Below, one piece after another: positions 36,692-45,442 of a stretch of 64,000 nucleotides of DNA. Every line of letters begins with the position of its first letter. Positions within the stretch are counted from its first letter, which is position 1. The translations under genes and the position numbers were made by a program. The notes below the pieces were generated by a model that was not told where the DNA came from, made no database searches, and was given only the letters and a program-made list of their open reading frames with translations. The stretch is from positions 310,001-374,000 of the forward strand of contig NZ_JAUSYZ010000001.1 of the NCBI RefSeq assembly GCF_030817195.1, given 5' to 3'. Origin of the DNA: Arthrobacter globiformis. Lineage in GTDB: Bacteria > Actinomycetota > Actinomycetes > Actinomycetales > Micrococcaceae.

Positions 36692-37810
36692 ATGTCCTCC
36701 ACCGCCACCAAGCACGTCGCCATCATCGGCGGCGGCATCCTGGGCGTTTCCACCGCTGTCCACCTGCTCCGCGAAGGCGCATCCGTGACGCTGCTGACCG
36801 AACGGGGCCTGGCCAGCGAAGCCACCGGACGTTCGCTCTCCTGGCTCAATTCCGCAGGTGAACGCTCCACGCCCTACCACCAGCTCCGGCTCGCCGGCGT
36901 GGACCGGTACCGCACGCTCTTCGCCGCCGATCCCGGCCGGGAGTGGCTGCAGTTCGGCGGTGGGCTGATGTGGAACGCCGAAGGGCAGCGGGAAGCCACC
37001 GAGGCCCGCCACGCCTTCGAGAAGTCCATCGGCTACGACTCCAAGCTGCTGGAACCGGAGCACATTGTCGCGGCCACGCCCGGCATCGATGCGGGGGCCG
37101 TTCCGGAAATCGCCATCTACAACCCCGGCGAGGGCTGGGTCAGCCTGCCGGACCTGGTGGACTTCCTGATGGAGGAGTTCCACGAGCGCGGCGGCCGGCT
37201 GGTACTGAAAGCCGGCAAGTCCTCCGTGGTGGTCGACGGCGGCCGGGCGGTGGGCGTCGAGACGGCGGCGGGGGAGACGTACGACGCCGACGCGGTGCTG
37301 GTGGCGTGCGGGGCGGCGACGCCTGCCGTCGTCGCTCCGTTGGGCGTGGACATCCCCAACGGTTCCCCGGTGTCCATGCTGGTGCTGACCAAGCCGGTGG
37401 AGCACGACGTCAAGGCCGTGATGAACACGCCGCGGGCCGCCGTGCGCCCCAACCCTGGAAGCACGTTCGCCTTGGACCACGACTGGTACGAGGAACACAT
37501 CACGGAGCATGCGGACGGTTCGTTCAGCATCCCCGAGGACGTGGTGCAGGAACTCGCAGACGAAGCCAGCAAGCTCATTGCCGGCAACCCTGAGCTCAAG
37601 CCCGCCAGCTGGAAGATCGGCTACAAGCCGATCCCTGGCGACGGTGAGCCGGTGCTGGGCGAGCTGGGCCAAGTGCCCGGCTGCTTCGTGGCCTTCACCC
37701 ACTCCGGTGCCACGCTCGGGCTGGTGGTCGGCGAACTCCTCGCCGGCGAGATCCTCACGGGAGACAGGCACCCCATGCTGACCACGTTCCGGCCGGGCCG
37801 GTTCTCCTGA
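36692..37810 (+). CDS. DAO-family FAD-dependent oxidoreductase
   Basis: This 372-aa flavoprotein of the glycine/D-amino-acid oxidase family has the FAD motif VAIIGGGILGVSTAVHL at the N-terminus and a C-terminal 'PIPGDGEPVLGEL...FTHSGATLG' flavin-contact segment. AGGGAG precedes the ATG. Members include D-amino-acid dehydrogenases, sarcosine oxidases and amadoriases that cleave C-N bonds oxidatively. It ends the LacI-controlled operon and is followed by a terminator. Opine or fructosyl-amino-acid oxidation is a plausible role but is not shown by the sequence. Confidence 0.87.
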   Translation: MSSTATKHVAIIGGGILGVSTAVHLLREGASVTLLTERGLASEATGRSLSWLNSAGERSTPYHQLRLAGVDRYRTLFAADPGREWLQFGGGLMWNAEGQREATEARHAFEKSIGYDSKLLEPEHIVAATPGIDAGAVPEIAIYNPGEGWVSLPDLVDFLMEEFHERGGRLVLKAGKSSVVVDGGRAVGVETAAGETYDADAVLVACGAATPAVVAPLGVDIPNGSPVSMLVLTKPVEHDVKAVMNTPRAAVRPNPGSTFALDHDWYEEHITEHADGSFSIPEDVVQELADEASKLIAGNPELKPASWKIGYKPIPGDGEPVLGELGQVPGCFVAFTHSGATLGLVVGELLAGEILTGDRHPMLTTFRPGRFS

Positions 37811-37823
37811 GCTGAAGAGACGG

Positions 37824-37867
37824 AAGCCCCGCACCGCCGTTGAACACGAGCGGTGCGGGCTTCTTTC
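37824..37867 (+). terminator. Rho-independent terminator of the ABC/oxidoreductase operon
   Basis: CCCGCACCGC (37828-37837) pairs perfectly with GCGGTGCGGG (37850-37859) across a 12-base loop, flanked by GAAGC/GCTTC and followed by TTCTTTC. It closes the operon that ends at 37810. Confidence 0.8.
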
Positions 37868-37883
37868 ATGAGACGGCTCTCGG

Positions 37884-39290
37884 ATGGGCCCGGCATGTGA
37901 CGTACGCTGGGCATGCCGGCGTCGTGGGCGCCCGCTGCCGTGGCCTGGCTGGCGGCCTACCGCCGCCAAGAACCGCCGGGCACTCGCCCTCGTGGCGATG
38001 GCCTTGAGTGCGTTTGCGGCGGGGAGCACTATCTACGTCTCCTCGCTGGCAGGGGCCAGCTCGCTGCCCTTCCCGTCGCCGGCGGATATCGGCTACCTGC
38101 TGTTCTATCCGCTGGTTCTCGGCGGCTTGTTCGTCTATCTGCTCGCGCTGCGCCAGCGGCTGGCGCGTTCGGTGCTGCTGGACGCCGTCGTCGGGTCATT
38201 CGGTGCCGCCTCCGTCCTGGTGGTTCTGCTCAGCCCGCTGCTGTCGGCTGCCGGCGGGTTCCCCTCGTTCGCCACGTCCGTTGCGGTCGCCTACCCCCTT
38301 CTGGATCTCGTGGTCCTGGCCGTGACCGCCGGAATGGCTGCCGTGCCGGGTCTCGCCACCGGCCGCAGCGGGGTAACCCTGATGCTGGGGCTTATGGTGT
38401 TCGCCGCGGCCGATGTTGCCTACGCCTTCAGGCTGGAGAACGACACCTACTATCTGGGCACACCCCTGGATGCCGGCTGGACAGCAGGCATGTGCCTCAT
38501 CGCCGCCTGGGCGGATGACTTTACCCGGCAGGGGGCAGCAGCCGAGGGCACCAGCGAAGGGGCTTGGACGCCGGCGGTTCCGATGGTTGCCACCGCCGCC
38601 GGCCTGGGCGTCCTGATCGTGGGCACCGGAACCCCGGTGCCGGAACTCGCCGTCGGACTGGCCGCAGCCACACTGGTGTCAGCCGGCATCCGCACCCAGA
38701 TGGCCTTCCGTCAGTTGGTCACTCTCGCCGAGGTGCGCCGGCAGTCGAGGACCGATGAACTGACGGGGCTGCCGAACCGGCGGGCGCTCTATGCCGACGC
38801 CCCGGGGGTGCTCGAGGCGCAGCAGGGTGCACCGTGCGCCTTCCTGCTCCTGGACGCGGACAGGTTCAAGGAAATCAACGACAGCCTGGGCCATGACGTG
38901 GGGGACCGGCTGCTGATCCAGATCAGTAAACGGCTTCGCCGGTGCCTGGGGCCCGATGACCTGATAGCCCGGCTGGGCGGGGACGAGTTCGCCATTATCC
39001 TTCGCGATGCCGGCGAGCACGAGGCACTCCAGCTCGCTGACCGGCTGCGGGCCGCCTTGAGTGAGCCCCTTACCCTGAGGGGCATTGCCCTTCAGGTCGG
39101 TGTCAGTGTCGGCATCGCCCTGTTCCCGGAGCAGGGGACGGACCTGAAGACGCTGCTCCGCAAGGCCGACACGGCAATGTACCGCGCCAAAAACTCGCGC
39201 AGCGGCCGGCACGTGTACGCCAGTGAGGACCAAAGCCCCGGGGAGGAGCGGCTGAGGATGCTCCAGGAACTTCGCACAGCCCTGGCCTAG
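37884..39290 (+). CDS. Membrane GGDEF protein, truncated by a stop before its EAL domain
   Basis: The 468-aa reading frame has about seven membrane helices followed by a GGDEF diguanylate cyclase domain with DADRFKEINDSLGHDVGD and an intact LGGDEFAII active site; no RxxD inhibitory site is evident. It ends at TAG 39288-39290 exactly where the helix before the EAL domain should run on, because the same frame continues downstream as DELLLHYQPKVDVITGEAKG. The N-terminus also looks damaged: a conserved-looking start 'MPASWAPAAVAWLAAYR' lies in another frame at 37913. Activity as a free cyclase is possible but unproven. Confidence 0.65.
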   Translation: MGPACDVRWACRRRGRPLPWPGWRPTAAKNRRALALVAMALSAFAAGSTIYVSSLAGASSLPFPSPADIGYLLFYPLVLGGLFVYLLALRQRLARSVLLDAVVGSFGAASVLVVLLSPLLSAAGGFPSFATSVAVAYPLLDLVVLAVTAGMAAVPGLATGRSGVTLMLGLMVFAAADVAYAFRLENDTYYLGTPLDAGWTAGMCLIAAWADDFTRQGAAAEGTSEGAWTPAVPMVATAAGLGVLIVGTGTPVPELAVGLAAATLVSAGIRTQMAFRQLVTLAEVRRQSRTDELTGLPNRRALYADAPGVLEAQQGAPCAFLLLDADRFKEINDSLGHDVGDRLLIQISKRLRRCLGPDDLIARLGGDEFAIILRDAGEHEALQLADRLRAALSEPLTLRGIALQVGVSVGIALFPEQGTDLKTLLRKADTAMYRAKNSRSGRHVYASEDQSPGEERLRMLQELRTALA

Positions 39291-40036
39291 GATGAGCTCC
39301 TGCTGCATTACCAGCCCAAGGTGGACGTGATCACAGGTGAGGCGAAGGGCGTGGAGGCCCTGGTCCGCTGGAGCCACCCCCGGCACGGGCTGCTGGCCCC
39401 CGGCTCGTTTCTTCTCCTTGCCGAGGAGGGCGGGCTCATGAACGCCCTGAACGACCGGGTGCTTACCCTGGCGCTGGACCAGGCGGCCATCTGGCATTCG
39501 CAGGGCAGGTCGATGACCGTGGCTGCAATCTCTCTGTCAGCTCACTCATCGACGCAGAGCTGCCGGACCGGATTGCAGCCATGATCCAGGAGCGGGGCCT
39601 GGCGGAGTCGGCGCTGATGGTCGAGATCACCGAGGATTTCATGATGCCGGACCGTGTCCGCGCCAGGGACATCCTGTCCGGGTTGCAGGCCCGGGGCATC
39701 CGGGTGGCGATCGATGATTTCGGCACGGGCTACAGTTCGCTGGCCTACCTTCGGGACCTGCCCATCAACGAGCTGAAGCTTGACCGCTCCTTCATCGTTT
39801 CGATGACCGAGGACCCGCGGGGTGCGGCCCTGGTGGCCTCGACCATCAACCTCGCACACAGCCTCGGCCTGACAGTTGTTGCCGAGGGGGTGGAGGACGG
39901 AGGTGCGCTGGACCAGCTGGCCCGTTACGGCTGCGACCAGGCACAGGGATTCCACATCCTCCGGCCAGCACCGGCCGCCGAGCTGGATGACTGGTTCACC
40001 GCGTCCCGCCTGGACAGCGGGCTGCCCTCGGCGTGA
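39291..40036 (+). pseudogene. Detached, frameshifted EAL phosphodiesterase domain
   Basis: This is the continuation of the GGDEF gene beyond its nonsense codon. The first part stays in the cyclase frame (LHYQPKVDV, GVEALVRWSHP with the EAL motif) to about 39525. A one-base deletion then shifts the frame and the domain continues as LIDAELPDRIAAMI, MVEITEDFMM, VAIDDFGTGYSSLAYLRDLP and VVAEGVEDG to the stop at 40034-40036. Catalytic residues are present but split over two frames, so no functional phosphodiesterase is expected. Confidence 0.88.
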
Positions 40037-40041
40037 CGCGC

Positions 40042-41778
40042 TTAGCTGCCGGTTGCTATGGGGGTGGCTGTCGGGGCCGACGGCGACGGCGGTGGGTCCA
40101 GTGTGACGGTCACGGTTCCGTCCGCGGCGATGGCAATGCCTCCGTGCTGGTAGTCCTGGAGGGTGCCCGAAGCAGCCGGACGCGCGTCCCCTGTGGGGAA
40201 CCCCAATGGACCGGTTCCCCCGCCGGCGGCGATCCACGCAGCACGCAATGCTGGCGTGGAGATGTGCGCGCCCGTGGTGCGGTGCCAGATGATGTAGCCG
40301 TTCCGGAAGCCCTGGTAACGTCCGCCGATCCCGGTGGACAGTTCATTTGTGACGGCATACCCAAGGGTGCCGGCGGCCTTGAACTTCGCGCCAATGGCCC
40401 CGGCAACAATCCGCGCCCCCGCCTGGGCAGTCCACGTGATGGTGCCGCCCTGGAAGTTCTGCGCCGCGCCGCCGCTGAAGGCGTACTCATTGCTTGTGGG
40501 GTAGCCGAGGGTGCCATGTTCCGAACCGGCCCCGGCCCAGGCTGTGCGGATGGCGCCGCGGGTGATGCGGGCACCTGTGGTGGAGGACCAGTGGATGATT
40601 CCGCCCTGGAAGGTCTGGTAGCTGCCGCCGTCTTTCAGGCCGCCGATCTCGTCGGACGTGGGGTAGCCGAGCGCACCGCGTTCGTAGCCTGATGCGGCCC
40701 AAGCGGCGAGGATTCCGCCACGGGTGATGTGCGCCCCCGTCGCACGGGACCAGTGGATCCGGCCGCCCAGGAAGCCCTGGTAGGCACCGCCGTTCCTGAG
40801 GCCGCGTCCCTCATCCGACGTGGGGTAGCCGAGCCTGCCGTTCTGCGCGCCGGCGGCAGCCCATTTGCTGCGGATCGCACCGCCGATCGTACGAGCACCG
40901 CCCGCCGGCGACCAATAGATCGACCCGCCCCGGAACACCTGGTACGCCCCGCCGCTCGGCAGTCCTGTCACCTCACGGGAGGCGGGGTTACCCAGCCAGC
41001 TGGCGGGTCCGCCGGTCCGGGCGTACTTGGAGGTGATGGCACCGAACGGGTTGCTCGAGTATGGCGTGAACACGTCATCCACCGCTCCCATGATGATGCG
41101 GTCTCCTGGCCGGTTGGTCCGGAGCAGACGGGTGACCGTGGCCAGGCTCGTGGAGACGCAGCCGGCGCTGGGGGCGCGGCCGGCATGGAAGAAAATGGCG
41201 TACGAGGCGCCGAGAACGGTCTTTGAGTCCGGCGGCCGGTTGTAATTGATGACGGCGGCCTGCTCGTAATAGCCCTGGTTCATGAAGGTCCAGAGGTTCT
41301 CGTCGGCTTCGCCGCCTGCGCCTTCAAAGTACTGGTTGTAGTTCCGGTTCCATTCACCGCCCCAGCGGGACCGGTAGTTGATCTTGTAGTACTTCAGGGC
41401 CGAGCCGGGATTGCTGCGCCCCAGGGCCTCCGTGAAACTGAACGAGCCGGTGGGGGACCGGTAAGTGTCCTCCCATTCCCGGTTCTGCGCCGCAAACCCG
41501 TACTGCCCGCCGTAGCCCCAGTCCTGCCATTCCTGGATATAGCGGTTTCCCGAACGGACACAGCCGGTGATGGTGAGCAGGCTGGTGTTGCGGGTGGCAG
41601 CCGTGGCGAATGTGACCCTGTTCGCCCCGAAACCGGAAAACTTGGTCTGCCCGGCGCTGAGCCGCGCGCAGGGGTTGTACACCTGCGCCGACGCGTTGGC
41701 GGGCGGGGCCGTGGCCACCGCTCCGGCCGGAACGGCCAGCGCGAGAAGGGCAGCGACAAGGACTTTCAGAACGGACAT
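40042..41778 (-). CDS. Secreted L,D-transpeptidase-like protein with LGFP repeats
   Basis: This 578-aa exported protein has a Sec signal peptide of about 30 residues (hydrophobic run then PANASA). An N-terminal catalytic-like domain has His198, Ser204 and Cys207 in FFHAGRAPSAGCVST, resembling the YkuD L,D-transpeptidase motif. Six LGFP repeats of roughly 50 residues follow (LGNPASRE, LGYPTSDE twice, LGYPTSNE, LGYAVTNE, LGFPTGDA). LGFP repeats occur in corynebacterial and Arthrobacter wall-anchored proteins, so cell-wall attachment or remodelling is likely. A Pro/Ser-rich tail ends it. Confidence 0.85.
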   Translation of the reverse strand: MSVLKVLVAALLALAVPAGAVATAPPANASAQVYNPCARLSAGQTKFSGFGANRVTFATAATRNTSLLTITGCVRSGNRYIQEWQDWGYGGQYGFAAQNREWEDTYRSPTGSFSFTEALGRSNPGSALKYYKINYRSRWGGEWNRNYNQYFEGAGGEADENLWTFMNQGYYEQAAVINYNRPPDSKTVLGASYAIFFHAGRAPSAGCVSTSLATVTRLLRTNRPGDRIIMGAVDDVFTPYSSNPFGAITSKYARTGGPASWLGNPASREVTGLPSGGAYQVFRGGSIYWSPAGGARTIGGAIRSKWAAAGAQNGRLGYPTSDEGRGLRNGGAYQGFLGGRIHWSRATGAHITRGGILAAWAASGYERGALGYPTSDEIGGLKDGGSYQTFQGGIIHWSSTTGARITRGAIRTAWAGAGSEHGTLGYPTSNEYAFSGGAAQNFQGGTITWTAQAGARIVAGAIGAKFKAAGTLGYAVTNELSTGIGGRYQGFRNGYIIWHRTTGAHISTPALRAAWIAAGGGTGPLGFPTGDARPAASGTLQDYQHGGIAIAADGTVTVTLDPPPSPSAPTATPIATGS

Positions 41779-41867
41779 GGCGGAGACCTTTGCCTATGGC
41801 GACGCCCGCATCCCCCCGCGGCCGCCATCCGGACACGAGCATATAGTGCGCCGCCGCCGGCGTGGTG

Positions 41868-42452
41868 TCAGGCCAGGATTTTCTTGTGGAAGAACACCAG
41901 GTAGTCGCCGGTGGCCTCCTCGAACCCGAAGTCCTTCCAGTAGGCCCGCAACGCCGATTTGGCCTCCTCGTACTCTGCTGAGTCCGCCGGCGGTGACCCT
42001 GCGCCGTCCGCCGGCGCGGCGTGGACCACCACCAGGTTCACAGACCGGCCCACGGTTTCCACGATGGCGTTGAGCACCGAGTAGCCCGTCCTGCCGCCAC
42101 GGTACTCGGGGAAGATCTCGAGCGAGGAGACGATCATCAGGTCTCCGCCGTCCTGCAGGTATTCCCTGATGAGGTCCGGGCGGTCCGTGGTGAGCATTTC
42201 AACGGCTTTGGCCATTTCCTGGTCGGCCGTGCCGGTGGTGAGGAAGAGGTTGATCATGCCGGCTTTGGGAACAACCTGGACGACGGCGCTGCCAAGTTGC
42301 CGTTCCTCGTCGCCGCCGGGGGTGGGAATTGGGTAACTCACCGCAACTTCCCAGCGCAGCGGATAGTCCGCGGGATCATGCTCAAGCCCCGGCGTGCCGC
42401 GGTACCGGAGCTTGTACTCAAAGAACAGCGATTCCGGGTCGATTACGGTCAT
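41868..42452 (-). CDS. Hypothetical protein with possible GNAT-like fold
   Basis: This 194-aa soluble protein has no recognised family. The central 'SSLEIFPEYRGGRTGYSVLNAIVE' resembles the acetyl-CoA-binding R-G-x-G stretch of GNAT acetyltransferases, and the C-terminal 'YWKDFGFEEATGDYLVFFHK' resembles their final strands. AAGGA lies 8 bp before the ATG. It is between the LGFP-protein and TetR genes with no obvious functional link to either. Confidence 0.6.
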   Translation of the reverse strand: MTVIDPESLFFEYKLRYRGTPGLEHDPADYPLRWEVAVSYPIPTPGGDEERQLGSAVVQVVPKAGMINLFLTTGTADQEMAKAVEMLTTDRPDLIREYLQDGGDLMIVSSLEIFPEYRGGRTGYSVLNAIVETVGRSVNLVVVHAAPADGAGSPPADSAEYEEAKSALRAYWKDFGFEEATGDYLVFFHKKILA

Positions 42453-42523
42453 GGCGCCGTCCTTGAGCTCGCAGCTTGCGTGTTTGGGAATCTTAGTCGC
42501 CTTGGGCGGCGGGAGGAATGGGA

Positions 42524-43216
42524 TCAGCCCCGCAAGCCGCCCAGCCCGTTGATCAGTGCCTCCAGGCCAAGGCTGAAGGCGACGTCGGCGGGCCGCTCGT
42601 GGCCCTGCTCGGCCAGGCTCCGGACCGCGCCCGTGAAGCTGGGCGTCGCCTCCGCCATGGTTCCGGGATCGAAGATGTCCGCCGGCGCCGTGACGTCGTA
42701 GGCCGAGCCGAAAATGAAGGACTCCAGCGCGACGATGGAAGAGACGATCCGCTCCTCCGGAAAACCGGCGTCGCGGAAGCCGGAGCTGACCGTTTCATAC
42801 ATGGCCAAGGTCTGTGGCGCATCGGTCACGGGCAGCACGGCAATGACCGGTATCAGCGGGGTGTGGCGGGAGAAAACGTCGCGGTAGCTCCAGGCCCATT
42901 TCCGCACGGCGTCCTCCCACGGACCGGCGCCGAAGGCCGAAACATCCACAAGGGATGCCAGGTGGTCCTCCACCAGCAGGAGAACGTCCCGCTTGGATTT
43001 CACGTGGTTGTAAAGGGCCGACGGCGCCACGTTCAGTGAACGGGCCAGTGCGGCCATGGTGAGGCCGTCGTAGCCCTTCTTCTCGATGAGCCGCAGCGCA
43101 CCCTCTGTGATGCCGCCCTTGTCCAGCACGCCTCCCACGGGGCGCCCGGCGCGGCGCCTGGTGCCCTGCCCAGCTGTCGTTGAACCGGCTGTTGCTACGG
43201 CTGGTGATGCCGGCAT
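42524..43216 (-). CDS. TetR-family transcriptional repressor
   Basis: This 230-aa regulator has a TetR helix-turn-helix at about residues 50-70 ('TMAALARSLNVAPSALYNHV') after a basic, Gly-rich N-terminal tail, and an all-helical ligand domain. AAAGG precedes the ATG. It is divergent from the putrescine oxidase gene with a perfect 19-bp palindrome between them, so it probably represses that gene in response to a polyamine (inference). Confidence 0.85.
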   Translation of the reverse strand: MPASPAVATAGSTTAGQGTRRRAGRPVGGVLDKGGITEGALRLIEKKGYDGLTMAALARSLNVAPSALYNHVKSKRDVLLLVEDHLASLVDVSAFGAGPWEDAVRKWAWSYRDVFSRHTPLIPVIAVLPVTDAPQTLAMYETVSSGFRDAGFPEERIVSSIVALESFIFGSAYDVTAPADIFDPGTMAEATPSFTGAVRSLAEQGHERPADVAFSLGLEALINGLGGLRG

Positions 43217-43301
43217 GGCTGACCTTTCTGCGGGTGAACGTCCTTTCGCATTATTCCATCAGCCTCTTCCGCTCCTCCGCCAAAAGCCCTATAGTTCTTA
43301 T

Positions 43302-43320
43302 AAATGAATGGCATTCATTT
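43302..43320. promoter_or_regulatory. TetR operator candidate before putrescine oxidase
   Basis: AAATGAATGGCATTCATTT is a perfect 9+1+9 palindrome in the 145-bp space between the divergent TetR and putrescine oxidase genes. It is immediately downstream of, and overlaps, an AT-rich TATAAAT that could be the -10 box. That placement is typical of a TetR repressor site blocking both promoters. Confidence 0.75.
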
Positions 43321-43361
43321 AGTGGTTCGCATCACTTGCGCGGCCACAGAGAAAGGACATC

Positions 43362-44789
43362 ATGCTGAATCTTGACCGCGACGTAGTGATCGTAGGCGCC
43401 GGCCCCTCCGGCCTCACCGCTGCCCGCCAACTGAAAAAGGCGGGCCTGACCGTCGCCGTGCTGGAAGCCCGTGACCGCGTGGGCGGCCGGACGTGGACCG
43501 ACACCGTTGACGGTGCCATGCTCGAGATCGGCGGCCAGTGGGTATCCCCGGACCAGACAGCGCTGCTGGCCCTGCTGGACGAACTCGGCCTGGAAACGTA
43601 CTCCCGTTACCGCGAAGGGGAATCCGTCTACATCGGTGCGGACGGCGCCCCGGTCCGCTACACCGGCGACATGTTCCCGGTCAGCGCCACCACGGCAGCT
43701 GAAATGGACAAGCTCATCGCGCTGCTGGACGAGCTGGCGGCCGAGGTTGGACCCGCCGAGCCCTGGGCGCATCCCAAGGCGAGGGAACTGGACACCATCT
43801 CCTTCCACCACTGGCTGCGCCAGAATTCCCCGGACGAGGAGGCCTGCAACAACATCGGTCTCTTTATCGCCGGCGGCATGCTCACCAAGCCGGCGCACGC
43901 CTTCTCCGCCCTGCAGGCCGTCCTGATGGCCGCCTCCGCCGGTTCCTTCACCCACCTGACGGATGAGGACTTCATCCTGGACAAGCGGGTTATCGGCGGG
44001 ATGCAACAGGTTTCCCTGCTGCAGGCAGCGGAACTGGGTGCCGACGTCGTCCTTAACAGCCCGGTGCGCACCATCCATTGGGAGGCCGACGGCGAAAACG
44101 GCCACCGCGTCACAGCCGTCTCGGACCGGGCCACGGTGAACGCGCGCTTCGTGATCATGGCCGTGCCGCCCAACCTGTACTCCCGCGTATCCTTCAACCC
44201 GCCGCTGCCGCGCCGCCAGCACCAGATGCACCAGCACCAGTCGCTGGGCCTGGTCATCAAGGTGCACGCGGTCTACAGCACGCCGTTCTGGCGCGAGGAC
44301 GGGCTTTCCGGTACCGGGTTCGGCGCGGGTTCGCTGGTCCAGGAGGTCTACGACAACACCAACCACGGCGACACCCGCGGAACACTCGTGGGCTTCGTCT
44401 CCGATGAAAAGGCCGACGCCGTCTTCGAGCTGAGTGCCGATGACCGCCGCCGGGCCATCCTGGAATCGATCGCCGGCTTCCTGGGGGACCAGGCCCTCGA
44501 GCCCGAGGTGTACTACGAATCCGACTGGGGTTCCGAGGAGTGGACGCGCGGCGCCTACGCCGCCAGCTACGACCTGGGCGGGCTGCACCGGTACGGCAAG
44601 GATCAGCACACAGCCGTCGGCCCCATCTACTGGTGCTCCTCCGACCTCGCCGCCGAAGGCTACCAGCACGTCGACGGGGCCGTCCGCATGGGGCAGGCCA
44701 CCGCAGCCCGCATCGCGGAGGCCGCCGCAGCGCCCTTCGCCGCGACCGGCGAGCCGGAACTGGCGAACGCAACGGCCGCCGTCGGCTGA
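43362..44789 (+). CDS. puo: Putrescine oxidase (flavin monoamine oxidase)
   Basis: This 475-aa FAD amine oxidase converts putrescine to 4-aminobutanal with release of ammonia and hydrogen peroxide. The dinucleotide motif VIVGAGPSGLTAARQL and EARDRVGGRTW lie at the N-terminus, IGGQWVSPDQT and the FAD/substrate block YWCSSDLAAEGYQHVDGAV near the end. The sequence is very close to what I recall of Kocuria/Rhodococcus putrescine oxidases. AAAGGA precedes the ATG. There is no signal peptide, so it acts in the cytosol; the aminobutanal dehydrogenase is not nearby. Confidence 0.9.
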   Translation: MLNLDRDVVIVGAGPSGLTAARQLKKAGLTVAVLEARDRVGGRTWTDTVDGAMLEIGGQWVSPDQTALLALLDELGLETYSRYREGESVYIGADGAPVRYTGDMFPVSATTAAEMDKLIALLDELAAEVGPAEPWAHPKARELDTISFHHWLRQNSPDEEACNNIGLFIAGGMLTKPAHAFSALQAVLMAASAGSFTHLTDEDFILDKRVIGGMQQVSLLQAAELGADVVLNSPVRTIHWEADGENGHRVTAVSDRATVNARFVIMAVPPNLYSRVSFNPPLPRRQHQMHQHQSLGLVIKVHAVYSTPFWREDGLSGTGFGAGSLVQEVYDNTNHGDTRGTLVGFVSDEKADAVFELSADDRRRAILESIAGFLGDQALEPEVYYESDWGSEEWTRGAYAASYDLGGLHRYGKDQHTAVGPIYWCSSDLAAEGYQHVDGAVRMGQATAARIAEAAAAPFAATGEPELANATAAVG

Positions 44790-44900
44790 CCTGCGCGGCT
44801 GGAAAGTAAGCACACTTACCAATAGGGTGGTTGCCAGGGCATTGACCCGGTTCAGCTGAACGCATCGAAGAGAACGCAACCGAGCAGAACAGGTGACAGC

Positions 44901-45383
44901 ATGGCAGGCACGGAAAGCATCAGCAAGGTCACGGACATCATCAACGATTCCCACATCGGAATGTTCACCACGATCAACGAGGAAGGCGCCCTGGTCAGCC
45001 GGCCGCTGGCCGTCCAGGACGTTAAGGACGACGGCGACATGTGGTTCTTCACCGGGGAGGGAACCTCCCAGGTGGCCCACATCGCGACCGATCCCCGGGT
45101 CAACGTGTCCTTCGGCAAGCGCACCGAGTGGGTGTCGGTGGCCGGGACCGCCGAGGTGGTGCGGGACCGCGCCAAGATCCACGAGCTCTGGAACCAAGCG
45201 GTTGAGGCCTGGTTCCCGGACGGGCCGGACACCCCCGGGGTGGTCCTGCTGCACGTGGACTCCGACTCCGCCGAGTACTGGACGAGTCCCGGCGGCACCG
45301 CGGCGACCGTCCTGCAGTGGGTCAAGTCGAAGGTCACGCACAGCCGCATGAGCGTGGGCGAGAGCGGGACCGTCGAACTGTAA
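44901..45383 (+). CDS. Pyridoxamine-5'-phosphate-oxidase-like general stress protein
   Basis: This 160-aa split-barrel flavin-binding protein of the general stress protein 26 family ('GMFTTINEEGALVSRPLAVQ', 'LWFFTGEGT'-like 'MWFFTGEGTSQVAHIATDP') probably binds FMN or F420. AGGTGA precedes the ATG. It stands alone after putrescine oxidase, with a short palindrome (44806-44819) in its leader and a long perfect hairpin after its stop. Confidence 0.85.
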   Translation: MAGTESISKVTDIINDSHIGMFTTINEEGALVSRPLAVQDVKDDGDMWFFTGEGTSQVAHIATDPRVNVSFGKRTEWVSVAGTAEVVRDRAKIHELWNQAVEAWFPDGPDTPGVVLLHVDSDSAEYWTSPGGTAATVLQWVKSKVTHSRMSVGESGTVEL

Positions 45384-45385
45384 CT

Positions 45386-45434
45386 GCAAACACAGCAACG
45401 CGGGGTCCCTTCGACCCCGCGTTGCTGTGTTTGC
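45386..45434. terminator. Long perfect hairpin between convergent genes
   Basis: A flawless 22-bp stem (45386-45407 with 45413-45434) closes over the five-base loop CCTTC. It lies between the stops of the stress-protein gene (plus) and the MFS gene (minus), where a bidirectional terminator would be expected. Neither side shows a clear T-tract, so it may work mainly as a strong RNA end structure. Confidence 0.75.
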
Positions 45435-45442
45435 TGCTGTGT

